From positions 32,202-96,201 of the forward strand of contig NZ_JBEQCS010000018.1 in assembly GCF_046054195.1 (NCBI RefSeq): a stretch of DNA of 64,000 bases. Reading direction: 5' to 3'. A program made the position numbers and the translations under genes. The number at the start of each line of letters is the position of its first letter. Position 1 is the stretch's first letter. This document shows positions 17,060 to 26,057 of this stretch, in pieces. The stretch comes from Celerinatantimonas sp046054195 (GTDB taxonomy: Bacteria; Pseudomonadota; Gammaproteobacteria; Enterobacterales; Celerinatantimonadaceae). The notes under the pieces were generated by a model. It was not told the DNA's origin, searched no databases, and worked only from the letters and a program-made list of their open reading frames with translations.

Positions 17060-17403
17060 CCATAGCGATTGGCGGTTTACTCGCGGTTGCCATGGGCGCG
17101 GGCGCGGCACATGGTTTATCTCATCTGCTTGCTGAGCAAGCGTTGGGTTGGATCCATACCGCTGTCATGTATCAGTTAATTCATCTGGGATGTGCTCTGG
17201 CTGTCGCCAATAGTGCCTCTCGTAGTGGCAAATTCTGGATTGTTGGAAGCTGGTGTTTTTCTGGGAGCCTTTATTTGTTAGCGGTGTTGCCTGAAGATAT
17301 TCGTTCTTCTTTGGCAATGCTGATTGGTCCTGTTACTCCCATCGGTGGCGTGTTAATGATGGTCGGGTGGGTCATGTTATTAAAAGTTAAGCGCGCAGGA
17401 TAA
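17032..17403 (+). CDS. DUF423 small membrane protein (YgdD-like)
   Basis: A 123-residue inner-membrane protein with four hydrophobic segments and the DUF423 pattern: AIGGLLAVAMGAGAAHGL (about 11-28), WIHTAVMYQLIHLGCALAV (40-58) and a C-terminal PIGGVLMMVGWVML. The role is unknown. In E. coli ygdD also lies between gcvA and rlmM, so the neighbourhood supports orthology. It overlaps the preceding hydrolase gene by 28 bp and ends 4 bp before rlmM. Confidence 0.9.
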   Translation: MSYSFPWRLAIAIGGLLAVAMGAGAAHGLSHLLAEQALGWIHTAVMYQLIHLGCALAVANSASRSGKFWIVGSWCFSGSLYLLAVLPEDIRSSLAMLIGPVTPIGGVLMMVGWVMLLKVKRAG

Positions 17404-17407
17404 GATT

Positions 17408-18475
17408 GTGACTCGTTCGTTGTTATTAAGCTGCAGAGGCGGCTTTGAAAGTGATTGTGCTGCCGAAATTCAGCAAAGTGCCAGCCAGTTGCAGGTGGCT
17501 GGTTTTTCTCGTACTAAACCAAACCAAGGATATGTGGTTTTTGAGTGTTTCAATGACAGCGATGCTGACTATTTACATCAAAATATAGATTTTCGCTCGC
17601 TCGTTTTTACTCGCCAGTGGCAGGTTGTCACTTGTTTACTCGAGCTTGATGAAACCGACCGAATTAGCGCAATTGTTGAAGCGCTAGCTGATCTTCCCCA
17701 TTTCTCAGCAGTTGCCCAGGATTGGCCGGATACGAATGATGGCAAACAGATGTCTGGATTTTGTAAGAAGTTTGCCAGACCTCTTGAAAATGCTATGCAC
17801 AAACGATTGCATCGTAAGGCTCCTGCATTACTGCAGCTATTTTGGCTTGATGGCAGACACGTATTTGTCGGATATCGCCTGATAGCCAATTCCAGCCCAT
17901 ATCCTATGGGCATTTTACGACTTCGACAAAGTAGTGAAGCGCCCAGTCGTTCGACGTTAAAGCTAGATGAAGCTTTTGCGGTATTACTGAATGATGATGA
18001 ACGCGAGCGTTATGTGCAAAGCGGCCAGCATGCGGTCGATTTAGGCGCTTGTCCGGGGGGATGGACCTATCAGCTGGTGCGACGCAGTATGTATGTTGCT
18101 GCGATAGATAATGGCCCAATGGCTGAAAATCTAATGCAATCGGGGCAGGTCAAACATTATCGCGAAGATGGTTTTAAGTATGTGCCTGCTCGCAATAATA
18201 TCAGTTGGTTAGTTTGTGACATGGTAGAAAAACCATCGCGCGTTACGCGTTTAATGCTTAAATGGTTGACACAAGGTTGGTGTCGCTATGCGATATTTAA
18301 CCTGAAGTTGCCGATGAAAAAGCGCTATGCTGAAATTGCTCAAGATCTAGAATTTTTACGTCAAGGATTAGAGCAAACCGGTCAGCAATATGAGCTCAGG
18401 GCTAAACATCTGTATCACGACCGAGAAGAGGTAACGGTGTTTGCCTGCCTACATCAATCATGGAAATGGTCTTAG
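17408..18475 (+). CDS. rlmM: 23S rRNA (cytidine-2498 2'-O)-methyltransferase RlmM
   Basis: A 355-residue SAM-dependent enzyme that methylates C2498 of 23S rRNA. An N-terminal THUMP-like region is followed by a Rossmann-like methyltransferase with motif I DLGACPGGWTYQLVRR at about 212-227. The WLVCDMVEKP and FNLKLPMKKRY blocks are typical of RlmM. It starts at GTG, 4 bp after the DUF423 gene. The gene order gcvA-(ygdD)-rlmM matches E. coli except for the inserted hydrolase gene. A hairpin lies right at the stop codon. Confidence 0.95.
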   Translation: MTRSLLLSCRGGFESDCAAEIQQSASQLQVAGFSRTKPNQGYVVFECFNDSDADYLHQNIDFRSLVFTRQWQVVTCLLELDETDRISAIVEALADLPHFSAVAQDWPDTNDGKQMSGFCKKFARPLENAMHKRLHRKAPALLQLFWLDGRHVFVGYRLIANSSPYPMGILRLRQSSEAPSRSTLKLDEAFAVLLNDDERERYVQSGQHAVDLGACPGGWTYQLVRRSMYVAAIDNGPMAENLMQSGQVKHYREDGFKYVPARNNISWLVCDMVEKPSRVTRLMLKWLTQGWCRYAIFNLKLPMKKRYAEIAQDLEFLRQGLEQTGQQYELRAKHLYHDREEVTVFACLHQSWKWS

Positions 18476-18498
18476 CAGCACGCCAAGAAGCGTGCTGC
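18475..18498. terminator. 9-bp hairpin between convergent rlmM and isocitrate dehydrogenase genes
   Basis: GCAGCACGC (18475-18483) pairs with GCGTGCTGC (18490-18498) around a six-base loop. No T-run follows on either strand. It probably marks or protects the 3' ends of two convergent messages and is not a classic intrinsic terminator. Confidence 0.5.
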
Positions 18499-18507
18499 CA
18501 AAGCAGA

Positions 18508-19515
18508 TTATAGATGATCGATAATTGCCTGAGTGAATTCATCAGTAGAGCCTGTGCCCCCTAAATCCTGAGTCACTCTGTCGCCTTGTTTGATGGTTTC
18601 TTTTAGAGCATTGAAAATTTGATCTGCCTGCTTATGCATCGCTAAATGCCGTAACATCTGAACACTGGCCAGAATGATGGACGTAGGGTTAGCGATATTT
18701 TTTCCGGCGATATCCGGAGCACTGCCATGAACCGCTTCAAAAATTGCTGCTTTTTCACCAATGTTCGCACCTGGTGCCATACCAAGCCCACCTACGAGAC
18801 CTGCACAAAGGTCAGAGGTGATATCGCCAAATAGGTTGGTGGTTACGATAACGTCAAAACGCTCTGGATACATCACTAAGTTCATGCATGCCGCATCGAC
18901 AATCATATCGGAGCTTTCGATATCTGGATATTCTTTGGCAATTTCTCGAGCCACTTCTAAGAATAAACCAGATGTTGTTTTGAGAATATTCGCTTTATGC
19001 AGTGCGGTGACTTTTTTGCGACCTTCTCGGCGAGCCAATTCATAAGCATAACGAATGACGCGCTCAGAACCTTTTCGGGTAATGACGCTCTTTGCTTCAG
19101 CAATGGTGCGTGCATCGTCAACAATCTGTCCCTGTCCTGAATACATTCCTTCGGTATTTTCACGAACAGTGATGATATCAATGCCGCTATAACGAGCTTT
19201 GGTCCCTTCAAATGTTTGCACCGGACGAACGTTTGCATAAAGTTCAAAATGTTTGCGCAGTGTCACATTAATAGAAGTGAAGCCTTTGCCTACTGGCGTA
19301 GTGAGCGGGCCTTTAAGGGCAATTTTATTGCTTTCGATTAAATCTAGTGTTTGCTGTGGGATTAGCTCGCCTGTCTGCTCAAGTGCGCTAAGACCTGCCA
19401 GAGCATAATCGTAGGTGAAGTCACACCCAACATGATCGAGGATGCGGGTTGCACTGGCTACGATATCTGGGCCGATGCCATCGCCTGGGATGACGGTAAT
19501 TCGGGTTTTTGACAT
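18508..19515 (-). CDS. NAD-dependent isocitrate dehydrogenase
   Basis: A 335-residue decarboxylating dehydrogenase of the TCA cycle (isocitrate to 2-oxoglutarate). ITVIPGDGIGPDIV is at 6-19, the substrate loop SINVTLRKHFELYANVRPVQ at about 82-101, RENTEGMYSG at about 118-127 and EAVHGSAPDIAGKNIANPTS near 260-280. These are the patterns of the eukaryote-like NAD enzyme. Isopropylmalate dehydrogenase, the closest alternative, lacks this TLRKHF loop. E. coli uses a larger, unrelated-subfamily NADP enzyme. AGGAAG precedes the ATG. The gene stands alone, 252 bp from xni. Confidence 0.88.
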   Translation of the reverse strand: MSKTRITVIPGDGIGPDIVASATRILDHVGCDFTYDYALAGLSALEQTGELIPQQTLDLIESNKIALKGPLTTPVGKGFTSINVTLRKHFELYANVRPVQTFEGTKARYSGIDIITVRENTEGMYSGQGQIVDDARTIAEAKSVITRKGSERVIRYAYELARREGRKKVTALHKANILKTTSGLFLEVAREIAKEYPDIESSDMIVDAACMNLVMYPERFDVIVTTNLFGDITSDLCAGLVGGLGMAPGANIGEKAAIFEAVHGSAPDIAGKNIANPTSIILASVQMLRHLAMHKQADQIFNALKETIKQGDRVTQDLGGTGSTDEFTQAIIDHL

Positions 19516-19767
19516 AGTTACTTCCTGAACTGTTATAGGTGGTCAATGCAGAGTTTAGTGTACTCTGAGGCCATTTTTTATTTTAAGGCGCGATTGTTGT
19601 CTGATGTTAGCGTAAAACGTAGCTCATTTCGCCTTTAAAATCATGAGATCTATATCGCTTTGTGCTCGATAACATAAGTTATGATTTTATTGTGTCAAAC
19701 AACCTAACTGTAAATGAAATGTTTTTCAACTGACTCGATAAAAATCGGGCCAATGCAAAAGGTCTGA

Positions 19768-20556
19768 CTATGATGGACGATTTATATAGCGTAATTGTCT
19801 GAGATTAAAGCCAAGAGGGAGCGAAGTTAGCAGTTGCATTAACCGATAGGTTAGCTGTGCGTCAGCGCGATGCTTTAGAATTTTATCAATGGCTTTATCT
19901 TGGCCTTGAGGCAGATTTAATAGCGTTTCAAGACTGTGGTATTCGTTGATAAGTTTAGCTGCTGTTTTGGGCCCAATGCCAGGCACACCAGGCAGATTTA
20001 CGCCGCTGTTGCCAGTTAGCGCCCAGTAATCAACTAGCCATTGACTGGGCAACTGGTAGCGTTTTAGAACATCTTGTGGGGTAATTTTGTGATGTTTGAA
20101 GTAGTCGTAAACCGCAATGCCCGGTTTGTCTAATAACTGCCAGTAGCCATGATCAGTTGAAACAATGACGGTTGGCAAAGAGCGAGCCGCGGCTTTACTG
20201 GCTAAGGTGGCAATTAGGTCATCGGCTTGAATGTCGGGATTGAGCAAAGAGTCGATGCCTTGTTCAAGTAATTTATCCTGAATAATCTCAAGTCCTTGAC
20301 TTAAGTGCTCTGGCATTATGCTGCGATTAGCCTTATAAGCTGGATAAAGGCGATTGCGCCAATCATCGCCTGAGCGCTCAAATACCGCGACAACATGGCT
20401 TGGGTTAAACTGGGCCAATAATTTATTCACTCCATTGATGGTTGCCGCAATGGTCGCTTTAAGACGTTCCTCATCGTTGTGATATTGCTTAAGTGAAATC
20501 GCATCTAATCGTCTGATTAAATTCAAAGCATCAATGATTAACAGCTGTTTATTCAC
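19768..20556 (-). CDS. xni: Flap endonuclease Xni (exonuclease IX)
   Basis: A 262-residue 5'-nuclease-family protein resembling the 5'-3' exonuclease domain of DNA polymerase I. LIIDALNLIRR (5-15), the acidic cluster around DIQADDLIATLA (about 107-118) and VSTDHGYWQLL (132-142) hold metal ligands. The helix-hairpin-helix NLPGVPGIGPKTAAKLI (about 181-197) contacts DNA. Xni lacks some metal-site residues of full-length FEN enzymes, as in E. coli. The start is GTG and the gene overlaps the end of ppnN by 8 bp. E. coli also keeps the two genes in one neighbourhood (ygdG, ygdH). Confidence 0.93.
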   Translation of the reverse strand: MNKQLLIIDALNLIRRLDAISLKQYHNDEERLKATIAATINGVNKLLAQFNPSHVVAVFERSGDDWRNRLYPAYKANRSIMPEHLSQGLEIIQDKLLEQGIDSLLNPDIQADDLIATLASKAAARSLPTVIVSTDHGYWQLLDKPGIAVYDYFKHHKITPQDVLKRYQLPSQWLVDYWALTGNSGVNLPGVPGIGPKTAAKLINEYHSLETLLNLPQGQDKAIDKILKHRADAQLTYRLMQLLTSLPLGFNLRQLRYINRPS

Positions 20557-21919
20557 GCGATTCCTTAACGATGACCTGATAACACGGTTCGTAATGGCTA
20601 CCTGGTAGTTTCATTCGATGCTGATTGATAAAGTCTTTTAGCAGCGCATCGAGTTGACTCATAATTTTGGGCTCGCCATGGATTAAAAATGGCCCTTTCT
20701 CTTCAATCGCTTTAATTCCCTCGTCTTTGACATTGCCGGCGACGATTGCTGAAAAGGCGCGCCGCAGATTAGCTGCAAGCTGCTGGGGTGGTTGATCTGG
20801 ATATAAATTTAACTGACTAACATTTTCATGGGTTGGACTAAATGGCTGCTGGAAGATGGGATCAATTTGCAAACTCCAGTTAAAGGAGTATGCATCGCCC
20901 ATTGCTCGACGAAATTCTTTAATTTTTGGCATCGCCTGTTTGATTATGCGCGCCACTGTTGGCGCATCATCAATAATGATTTGATAATACTTGCGGGCTT
21001 TTTCACCGAGTGTCATTTTTATAAACGCGTCAATTGAGCGAAAGTATTGTTCACTGCTTTTCGGGCCGGTTAGGATAACAGGAATCGGTTGGCGCGCATT
21101 AAATGGGTTCATCATCACACCAAGTAAGTAAAGCAGCTCTTCTGCGGTTCCTGCGCCACCAGGGAAGATAATAATAGCGTGGCCTAAGCGCACAAATGCT
21201 TCTAATCGTTTTTCGATATCGGGTAGGATGACGAGCTCGTTGACAATGGAGTTTGGCGGCTCTGCGGCAATGATGCTTGGCTCTGTTAAGCCAATATAAC
21301 GCCGGTTATTAAAGCGCTGTTTGGCGTGCCCAACCGTTGCACCTTTCATTGGGCCTTCCATCGCACCAGGACCACAGCCAGTGCAAACGTTGAGTTCGCG
21401 AAGCCCCAGCTCTGAACCTACCTGATGCGTGTAAGCGTATTCTTCTTCGTTGATAGAGTGTCCGCCCCAGCAGACGACTAAATTGGGATCGCTGGCAGGA
21501 TGAATGGTGCGGGCATTGCGCAAAATAGAGAAAATCAGATTGGTGATGTGGGCTTGGCTGGTAGGGTCAAAATAACTTTCTTGCTCCAGCTGACTGGATA
21601 CATAAAGAATATCGCGCAGCACGCTAAAGAGATGTTCCTGAATACCGCGAATAATCTCGCCATCGACAAACGCATCTTCTGGTGGATTGAGCAGCTCTAA
21701 TTTTACTCCCCGTTCGCGACTGAGTAAGTTAATATCAAAATTTTCACAGCGATTGAGAATATCTCGGCTCGAGTCGGTGTGAGCTCCCGAGTTTAAAACT
21801 GCCAAAGAGCAATTGCGATAGAGTTGATACAGTTCACTGGACGCGGTGCGAGTTAACTGGCTAACTTCCAACTGGGACAGCAGATTCATGCTGCCAACAG
21901 GATTAACGTAAGTAATCAT
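20549..21919 (-). CDS. ppnN: Pyrimidine/purine nucleotide 5'-monophosphate nucleosidase PpnN
   Basis: A 456-residue LOG-type enzyme that cleaves nucleotide monophosphates into base and ribose 5-phosphate. In E. coli it is stimulated by (p)ppGpp. The central domain has the phosphoribohydrolase motif IIFPGGAGTAEELLYLLG (about 249-266) and GCGPGAMEGPMKGA (about 183-196). The N-terminal ASSELYQLYRNCSLAVLNSG and C-terminal HRMKLPGSHYEPCY blocks are those of YgdH/PpnN. Length equals that of the E. coli enzyme to within a few residues. It is translationally coupled to xni downstream. Confidence 0.96.
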   Translation of the reverse strand: MITYVNPVGSMNLLSQLEVSQLTRTASSELYQLYRNCSLAVLNSGAHTDSSRDILNRCENFDINLLSRERGVKLELLNPPEDAFVDGEIIRGIQEHLFSVLRDILYVSSQLEQESYFDPTSQAHITNLIFSILRNARTIHPASDPNLVVCWGGHSINEEEYAYTHQVGSELGLRELNVCTGCGPGAMEGPMKGATVGHAKQRFNNRRYIGLTEPSIIAAEPPNSIVNELVILPDIEKRLEAFVRLGHAIIIFPGGAGTAEELLYLLGVMMNPFNARQPIPVILTGPKSSEQYFRSIDAFIKMTLGEKARKYYQIIIDDAPTVARIIKQAMPKIKEFRRAMGDAYSFNWSLQIDPIFQQPFSPTHENVSQLNLYPDQPPQQLAANLRRAFSAIVAGNVKDEGIKAIEEKGPFLIHGEPKIMSQLDALLKDFINQHRMKLPGSHYEPCYQVIVKESRE

Positions 21920-22080
21920 AATCGACCCAATAGTTATCGGTAACGTGCTGATAAATGATTTTTAGATAAATCTCTGGTTGCTACCTTTACTCAAATGAAG
22001 AGCGTGGTTATCAAGCATACTCTGTGTAATTCTTATCTCAGAGCTTTCAAGTCTAACACCTGTTGGTAAAACTGCCAGTT

Positions 22081-23619
22081 TTAGAGAATCACATTGGTGT
22101 GATTAAGCCCTTGATTTTTAGCTTCATATAGCGCTTGGTCGGCTCGTTCAAAAGCATCGAGTAACCGATCATTATCACGAAACAAGGTCGCACCAATCGT
22201 TGCGGTGATGGAAATTTGCTGTTGCTTGAAACGAAATGGCAAACTGGAGATATGCTCACGGAGGTGATCAAGGGGTAGATGTAAATCTTCGGCATTTATT
22301 TTTGGCATCAATAAGACAAACTCTTCACCGCCAAAACGTGCGAGAAAATCTGTATCGCGTAGTGAACTTTGCAGTGCTCGGGCAATGACTTTTAAAGCTT
22401 TATCACCGGCTAAATGACCAAACTGATTATTCACCGCTTTGAAGTGGTCAAGGTCAATGATTGCTAAGCCTAAATCATAACCATAACGGCGCCAGCGCTT
22501 AAACTCCAACTCCATGCGTTCATCTAAGGCACTGCGATTATAAATTTGCGTTAGCTTATCGATAAATAGCTGTTGTTTTTGACTAGTGATCTTTTGTTGC
22601 TGCTCAGTTGATTGTTGGCGGAGCTGATCGAGCTGGTTATTGAGGTTTTGCAATTGTAACGTTAAATCTTGGAACTGGGCTTCCAGCTGTTCATTTTGCT
22701 TAAACAGACTTCCCATCTGGATAATGCGCTGTTGCATCAACTCCTTCGCGTATTCAAGATCATCAACATCTTTTAATTCAACGCCCATATTCAGCACTTG
22801 TCGCTTGAGCGTTTTATTTTGGACGCTGTAGCTTTGTTGCAGCTGTTTGCTTAAGTCAACATTTTGACCGAAGCTTTTATCCATATGCTCCAAGTCTTGA
22901 TTCAGTGATAGTAAGTATTCTTGGGTTTGTTTTCGCTCTTCACGAAAACCATTTAACATCAGTTGAATGACGCGTTGGCAAATGCTTGGGATCAATTCTG
23001 GTGCAACGCCATCAAGCAGTTGATTGCGAATTTTGCTTAGCTCTTCGTTGGTTGATTTTTCAAAATCCAACTCACTGATAATGCATTGCAGTTCATCACA
23101 AATTCGCTGATGTTGCTTATCATCTAATAAACTGTGTTTGGGAATGGCAGCCTTTTGCTCTGGTTCCTTGGCAATTTGCTCGATGCCGCCGGGTTTGTTC
23201 GTTAGTGCTTGGTGATAAAACTCTAGAATCGAGCCTAATCGCGCTATATTTTCTTGATAAGAATAAGGGGCTGACTGGCTAGTAAATTCTTTGAGTTGTT
23301 GGCGAAGTTTAGGCGGCAATCCGTTAATATTCTGCAGTTTATCGGTTGCTGTGTTGGCTAGAGCTTGAAATTTTAGAAGATCGTTTTGGCCGTTTTTTCG
23401 ACAAGTCGATTCTAATCGCCGGGTAATATTCTCAACGGCGAGATGAATTTCGGACGACGATGCATTTTGATCGATTTTTTGGCGCAATTCAGCTAAACGA
23501 TTATCCAGAGCTAAATCGAAACCCTTGCTGATGACACTAAGCCGATAAAGCAACATATATGATGCTTGTAAGGCCTCACCAGTGTTGACTACGGTTGTAA
23601 ATTCAGAATCACTACTCAT
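22081..23619 (-). CDS. Diguanylate cyclase with long N-terminal helical/coiled-coil region
   Basis: A 512-residue protein without transmembrane segments. Residues 1-230 are helical and match no domain I recognise; about 255-350 is a strong Gln/Leu-rich coiled coil. The C-terminal GGDEF domain (350-512) starts with DKLTQIYNRSALDE. It has the active-site variant GGEEF at 430-434 and the RxxD product-inhibition site RDTD at 421-424, so it should make cyclic di-GMP with feedback control. The coiled coil probably sets the dimer. It lies between ppnN (161 bp downstream) and the TPR/degenerate GGDEF gene (201 bp upstream); grouping with the latter suggests a regulatory pair. Confidence 0.9.
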   Translation of the reverse strand: MSSDSEFTTVVNTGEALQASYMLLYRLSVISKGFDLALDNRLAELRQKIDQNASSSEIHLAVENITRRLESTCRKNGQNDLLKFQALANTATDKLQNINGLPPKLRQQLKEFTSQSAPYSYQENIARLGSILEFYHQALTNKPGGIEQIAKEPEQKAAIPKHSLLDDKQHQRICDELQCIISELDFEKSTNEELSKIRNQLLDGVAPELIPSICQRVIQLMLNGFREERKQTQEYLLSLNQDLEHMDKSFGQNVDLSKQLQQSYSVQNKTLKRQVLNMGVELKDVDDLEYAKELMQQRIIQMGSLFKQNEQLEAQFQDLTLQLQNLNNQLDQLRQQSTEQQQKITSQKQQLFIDKLTQIYNRSALDERMELEFKRWRRYGYDLGLAIIDLDHFKAVNNQFGHLAGDKALKVIARALQSSLRDTDFLARFGGEEFVLLMPKINAEDLHLPLDHLREHISSLPFRFKQQQISITATIGATLFRDNDRLLDAFERADQALYEAKNQGLNHTNVIL

Positions 23620-23820
23620 ACCAGATTATAACTTTATAGCTGTTTGGGCTTATCAACGGTTTGTTTGAGTGCTCTTTTCATTGAATAATTTGAGCATCAT
23701 GAATCACTTATATCACGCAAACAGCATACCATGCGATAGTTACAGAACAAAACAACTCAAATTTATTATTTAACTCACTGATTTTAGGCGTCTATGCAGT
23801 TAAAAACTGTTCATCATTGT

Positions 23821-26055
23821 TTACATTGAGTGTTGAAAAGAGCTGATAACATCTTTTTTATCAGCATTGGTGCTCAGCTTGACGAGTCCTTTGTGCACCG
23901 CTTCTTGAATATCGTCATTGATATGGCCAGATTGAAAAAACGCCGCTGGAGAGCAGTGCAGAGCTTGCAGCAAGACCCAGTGATGCTTATGTGTTTTATA
24001 GGTTTGGTTGATTGCTGCTTCTAATGCTAAATGAGCAATTTCAACGATACCTAAATCGTCTATCGCATCAGGTGCTTTCACCAAAAATGGTGTTGTACAG
24101 CAACCTAAGGCAACCCTTTGATGCAGTTGTCGACTCTGGGTGAACTGGCTAATCACATCCAGCAACTGAATGCATAATTGTTCAGCTGATAGCTCTTTGA
24201 GCGGTGTGATAAACAAATAACTTGGGCCGCCTAAGTGACAGGCTAAGAAATGTTTGCCTAAGTGATGATAAATATGGTGCGCAAATGAGGTTTCAAGCTG
24301 TTTACGTTGCTCAAATCCACCTAACTGATTTTGGAACATCTCACCACATAAACGGATGAGCATGATTGCATGTTCGCCACTTGGGTTTAGCCCCTGTTGC
24401 ATCGGATAGTGGTGTAACTGACGAAGTAATGCCAATGGCGACTCAGCTGTTTCTAATGATGGCCAACCCGTGCGCGGATGATAATACAAGCGATCGGTTA
24501 ACTCTCGACCTCGCAACATCGATTTTCGCAGTCGTAACCGAGTCCCTGCCCAAATCAACAGCAGGAGCAGACTCAATATGATGAGAATGACAATCAGAAT
24601 TCGTCTGTCACCACTTTGCACTTTGAGCATCTGGTTTGCTTCATTTAGCTTATTCAGCTGCTGCTGTTGTTCAATAAATTGATAATGGTTATTCAACTGC
24701 TCAGTATTTTGCACAGGCAGTGTGGATTCTTTATTTTCATGCAGCTGATGAAACAGTTGATAGTGTTTCAGCGCAAGATCGTATGCACCGCTTTGTTGAT
24801 AAGCTTTGGCTAAAAGTTGCTGAACTTGGGCGGCAATATCTCTTAACGCTAAGCTATCAGTGAGCTTTTCTGCTTTAGTGAGCTGCAAAATCGCGATGGC
24901 AGCCTCGTTATTATCTAGATGCAAATGAGCCAGAGATAACAGAGTTTTACTTAACCAGTGAATACTCAGCGGATTTTGGAAAGCATGACGGGCCAGTGAT
25001 AGATGCGTAAGTGCTCGCTCCGGGTCATTAATGGCGATGTAGGTTTGTCCCAGCCAGTAATTAACTTTGCCACTGAGTAGATTGTTGTGTACTTGTTCAG
25101 CTAATGTTTGGGCATTGAGGTAGTTGACCAGAGCCAGATTATAATCGTGCATTTTGCGATAAATATGTGCAAGCTCAGAGATACTATTGGCCTGCAAAAT
25201 GGTGTTATGCAGCTGCTGAGCGGCACTAATTGCAGTTTGCTGATAACCAATTGCTTTCGTCCACTGTTTTTGTTGCTGATAAATCAAGCTAATTGCGTGA
25301 TGGAGGTGATTTCTCAAATAATAAGCGGCATCACTTTGGGAAGAGGCATAGCGAATCGCTTCTGTATAATGGCTCAATGCCAACTCAGAACGATTGAGCT
25401 TTTGATAATAAACCCCTTGCCAAACTTGGGCCCAGCCCAAGAGCATTGGAAGGTGACTCACCAGAGCAATATGCAGCGCTTTGTCCAGCAGCGGTTTAGC
25501 TTGCTCCAATTGATGGGTAGCTAATGCCACTTGAGCTCCTGTTAGAGCAAGCTCAAAACGCAACGTAATAGGAAGATGGGCGCTATCTTTGCCAGAGAGC
25601 TGAACTGCTAATTTAAGTGCTTCTGGCGCTTTTTTTACAAGCTCAGGTTGTTTGAGTAATAACTGTGTAAGAATCAGATAAGAGCGAGTTTGCAGCAGTG
25701 GTGATGAGATCTGTTTGCCTAATTCTAGCGCTTTTGTAATATGCATTTGCGCTCTCGAATAGCGCTGTGCCATGTTGGCACACAGTGTTGCAACTTGTTG
25801 AATATAAATCTGATTGGTGAGCTGATGCGCATCTAGCTGGGATTGTGTTAAATGAATTTGGCTAAGCTGATTTTCAAGGCGTGCAAGACAGCGGTCTGGA
25901 TCGCGTAGCATCATTTGCTGATCGCTTTGCATCGTATCGGGCAGAGGAATAATGCCAATTCCATAAGCCAGACAAGGAGAAGCTATCAGACACTGGCACA
26001 CCAGTAAGAAAAACCAACTAAGGTGGAGTTGTCGTATCAGATAACTTATCTTCAT
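23821..26055 (-). CDS. Periplasmic TPR sensor with one TM and a degenerate GGDEF domain
   Basis: A 744-residue membrane protein. A signal sequence covers about 1-30. Residues 80-440 are TPR-like helical repeats, for example ALSHYTEAIRYA (226-237) and ALVNYLNAQTLAE (308-320). A coiled coil covers 450-480, and a single TM segment (485-503, ILIVILIILSLLLLLIWAG) precedes a cytoplasmic domain (about 520-720). That domain has GGDEF-family secondary-structure spacing, but the motif is GGPSY (609-613) and the RxxD site is absent. It is therefore unlikely to be a cyclase and may bind a nucleotide or partner. The gene starts 2 bp after queF, so the two are co-transcribed. The active cyclase downstream is its most likely partner. 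Confidence 0.78.
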   Translation of the reverse strand: MKISYLIRQLHLSWFFLLVCQCLIASPCLAYGIGIIPLPDTMQSDQQMMLRDPDRCLARLENQLSQIHLTQSQLDAHQLTNQIYIQQVATLCANMAQRYSRAQMHITKALELGKQISSPLLQTRSYLILTQLLLKQPELVKKAPEALKLAVQLSGKDSAHLPITLRFELALTGAQVALATHQLEQAKPLLDKALHIALVSHLPMLLGWAQVWQGVYYQKLNRSELALSHYTEAIRYASSQSDAAYYLRNHLHHAISLIYQQQKQWTKAIGYQQTAISAAQQLHNTILQANSISELAHIYRKMHDYNLALVNYLNAQTLAEQVHNNLLSGKVNYWLGQTYIAINDPERALTHLSLARHAFQNPLSIHWLSKTLLSLAHLHLDNNEAAIAILQLTKAEKLTDSLALRDIAAQVQQLLAKAYQQSGAYDLALKHYQLFHQLHENKESTLPVQNTEQLNNHYQFIEQQQQLNKLNEANQMLKVQSGDRRILIVILIILSLLLLLIWAGTRLRLRKSMLRGRELTDRLYYHPRTGWPSLETAESPLALLRQLHHYPMQQGLNPSGEHAIMLIRLCGEMFQNQLGGFEQRKQLETSFAHHIYHHLGKHFLACHLGGPSYLFITPLKELSAEQLCIQLLDVISQFTQSRQLHQRVALGCCTTPFLVKAPDAIDDLGIVEIAHLALEAAINQTYKTHKHHWVLLQALHCSPAAFFQSGHINDDIQEAVHKGLVKLSTNADKKDVISSFQHSM

Positions 26056-26057
26056 AA

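Noticed and set aside
18508..19515. Reading the gene as 3-isopropylmalate dehydrogenase
   Set aside because: The SINVTLRKHF loop and HGSAPDIAGKNIANPTS pattern are those of NAD isocitrate dehydrogenase, and no leu genes are nearby.
21920..22080. AAAACT/AGTTTT inverted repeat just after the cyclase gene
   Set aside because: Stem is A/T only and too weak to call a terminator.
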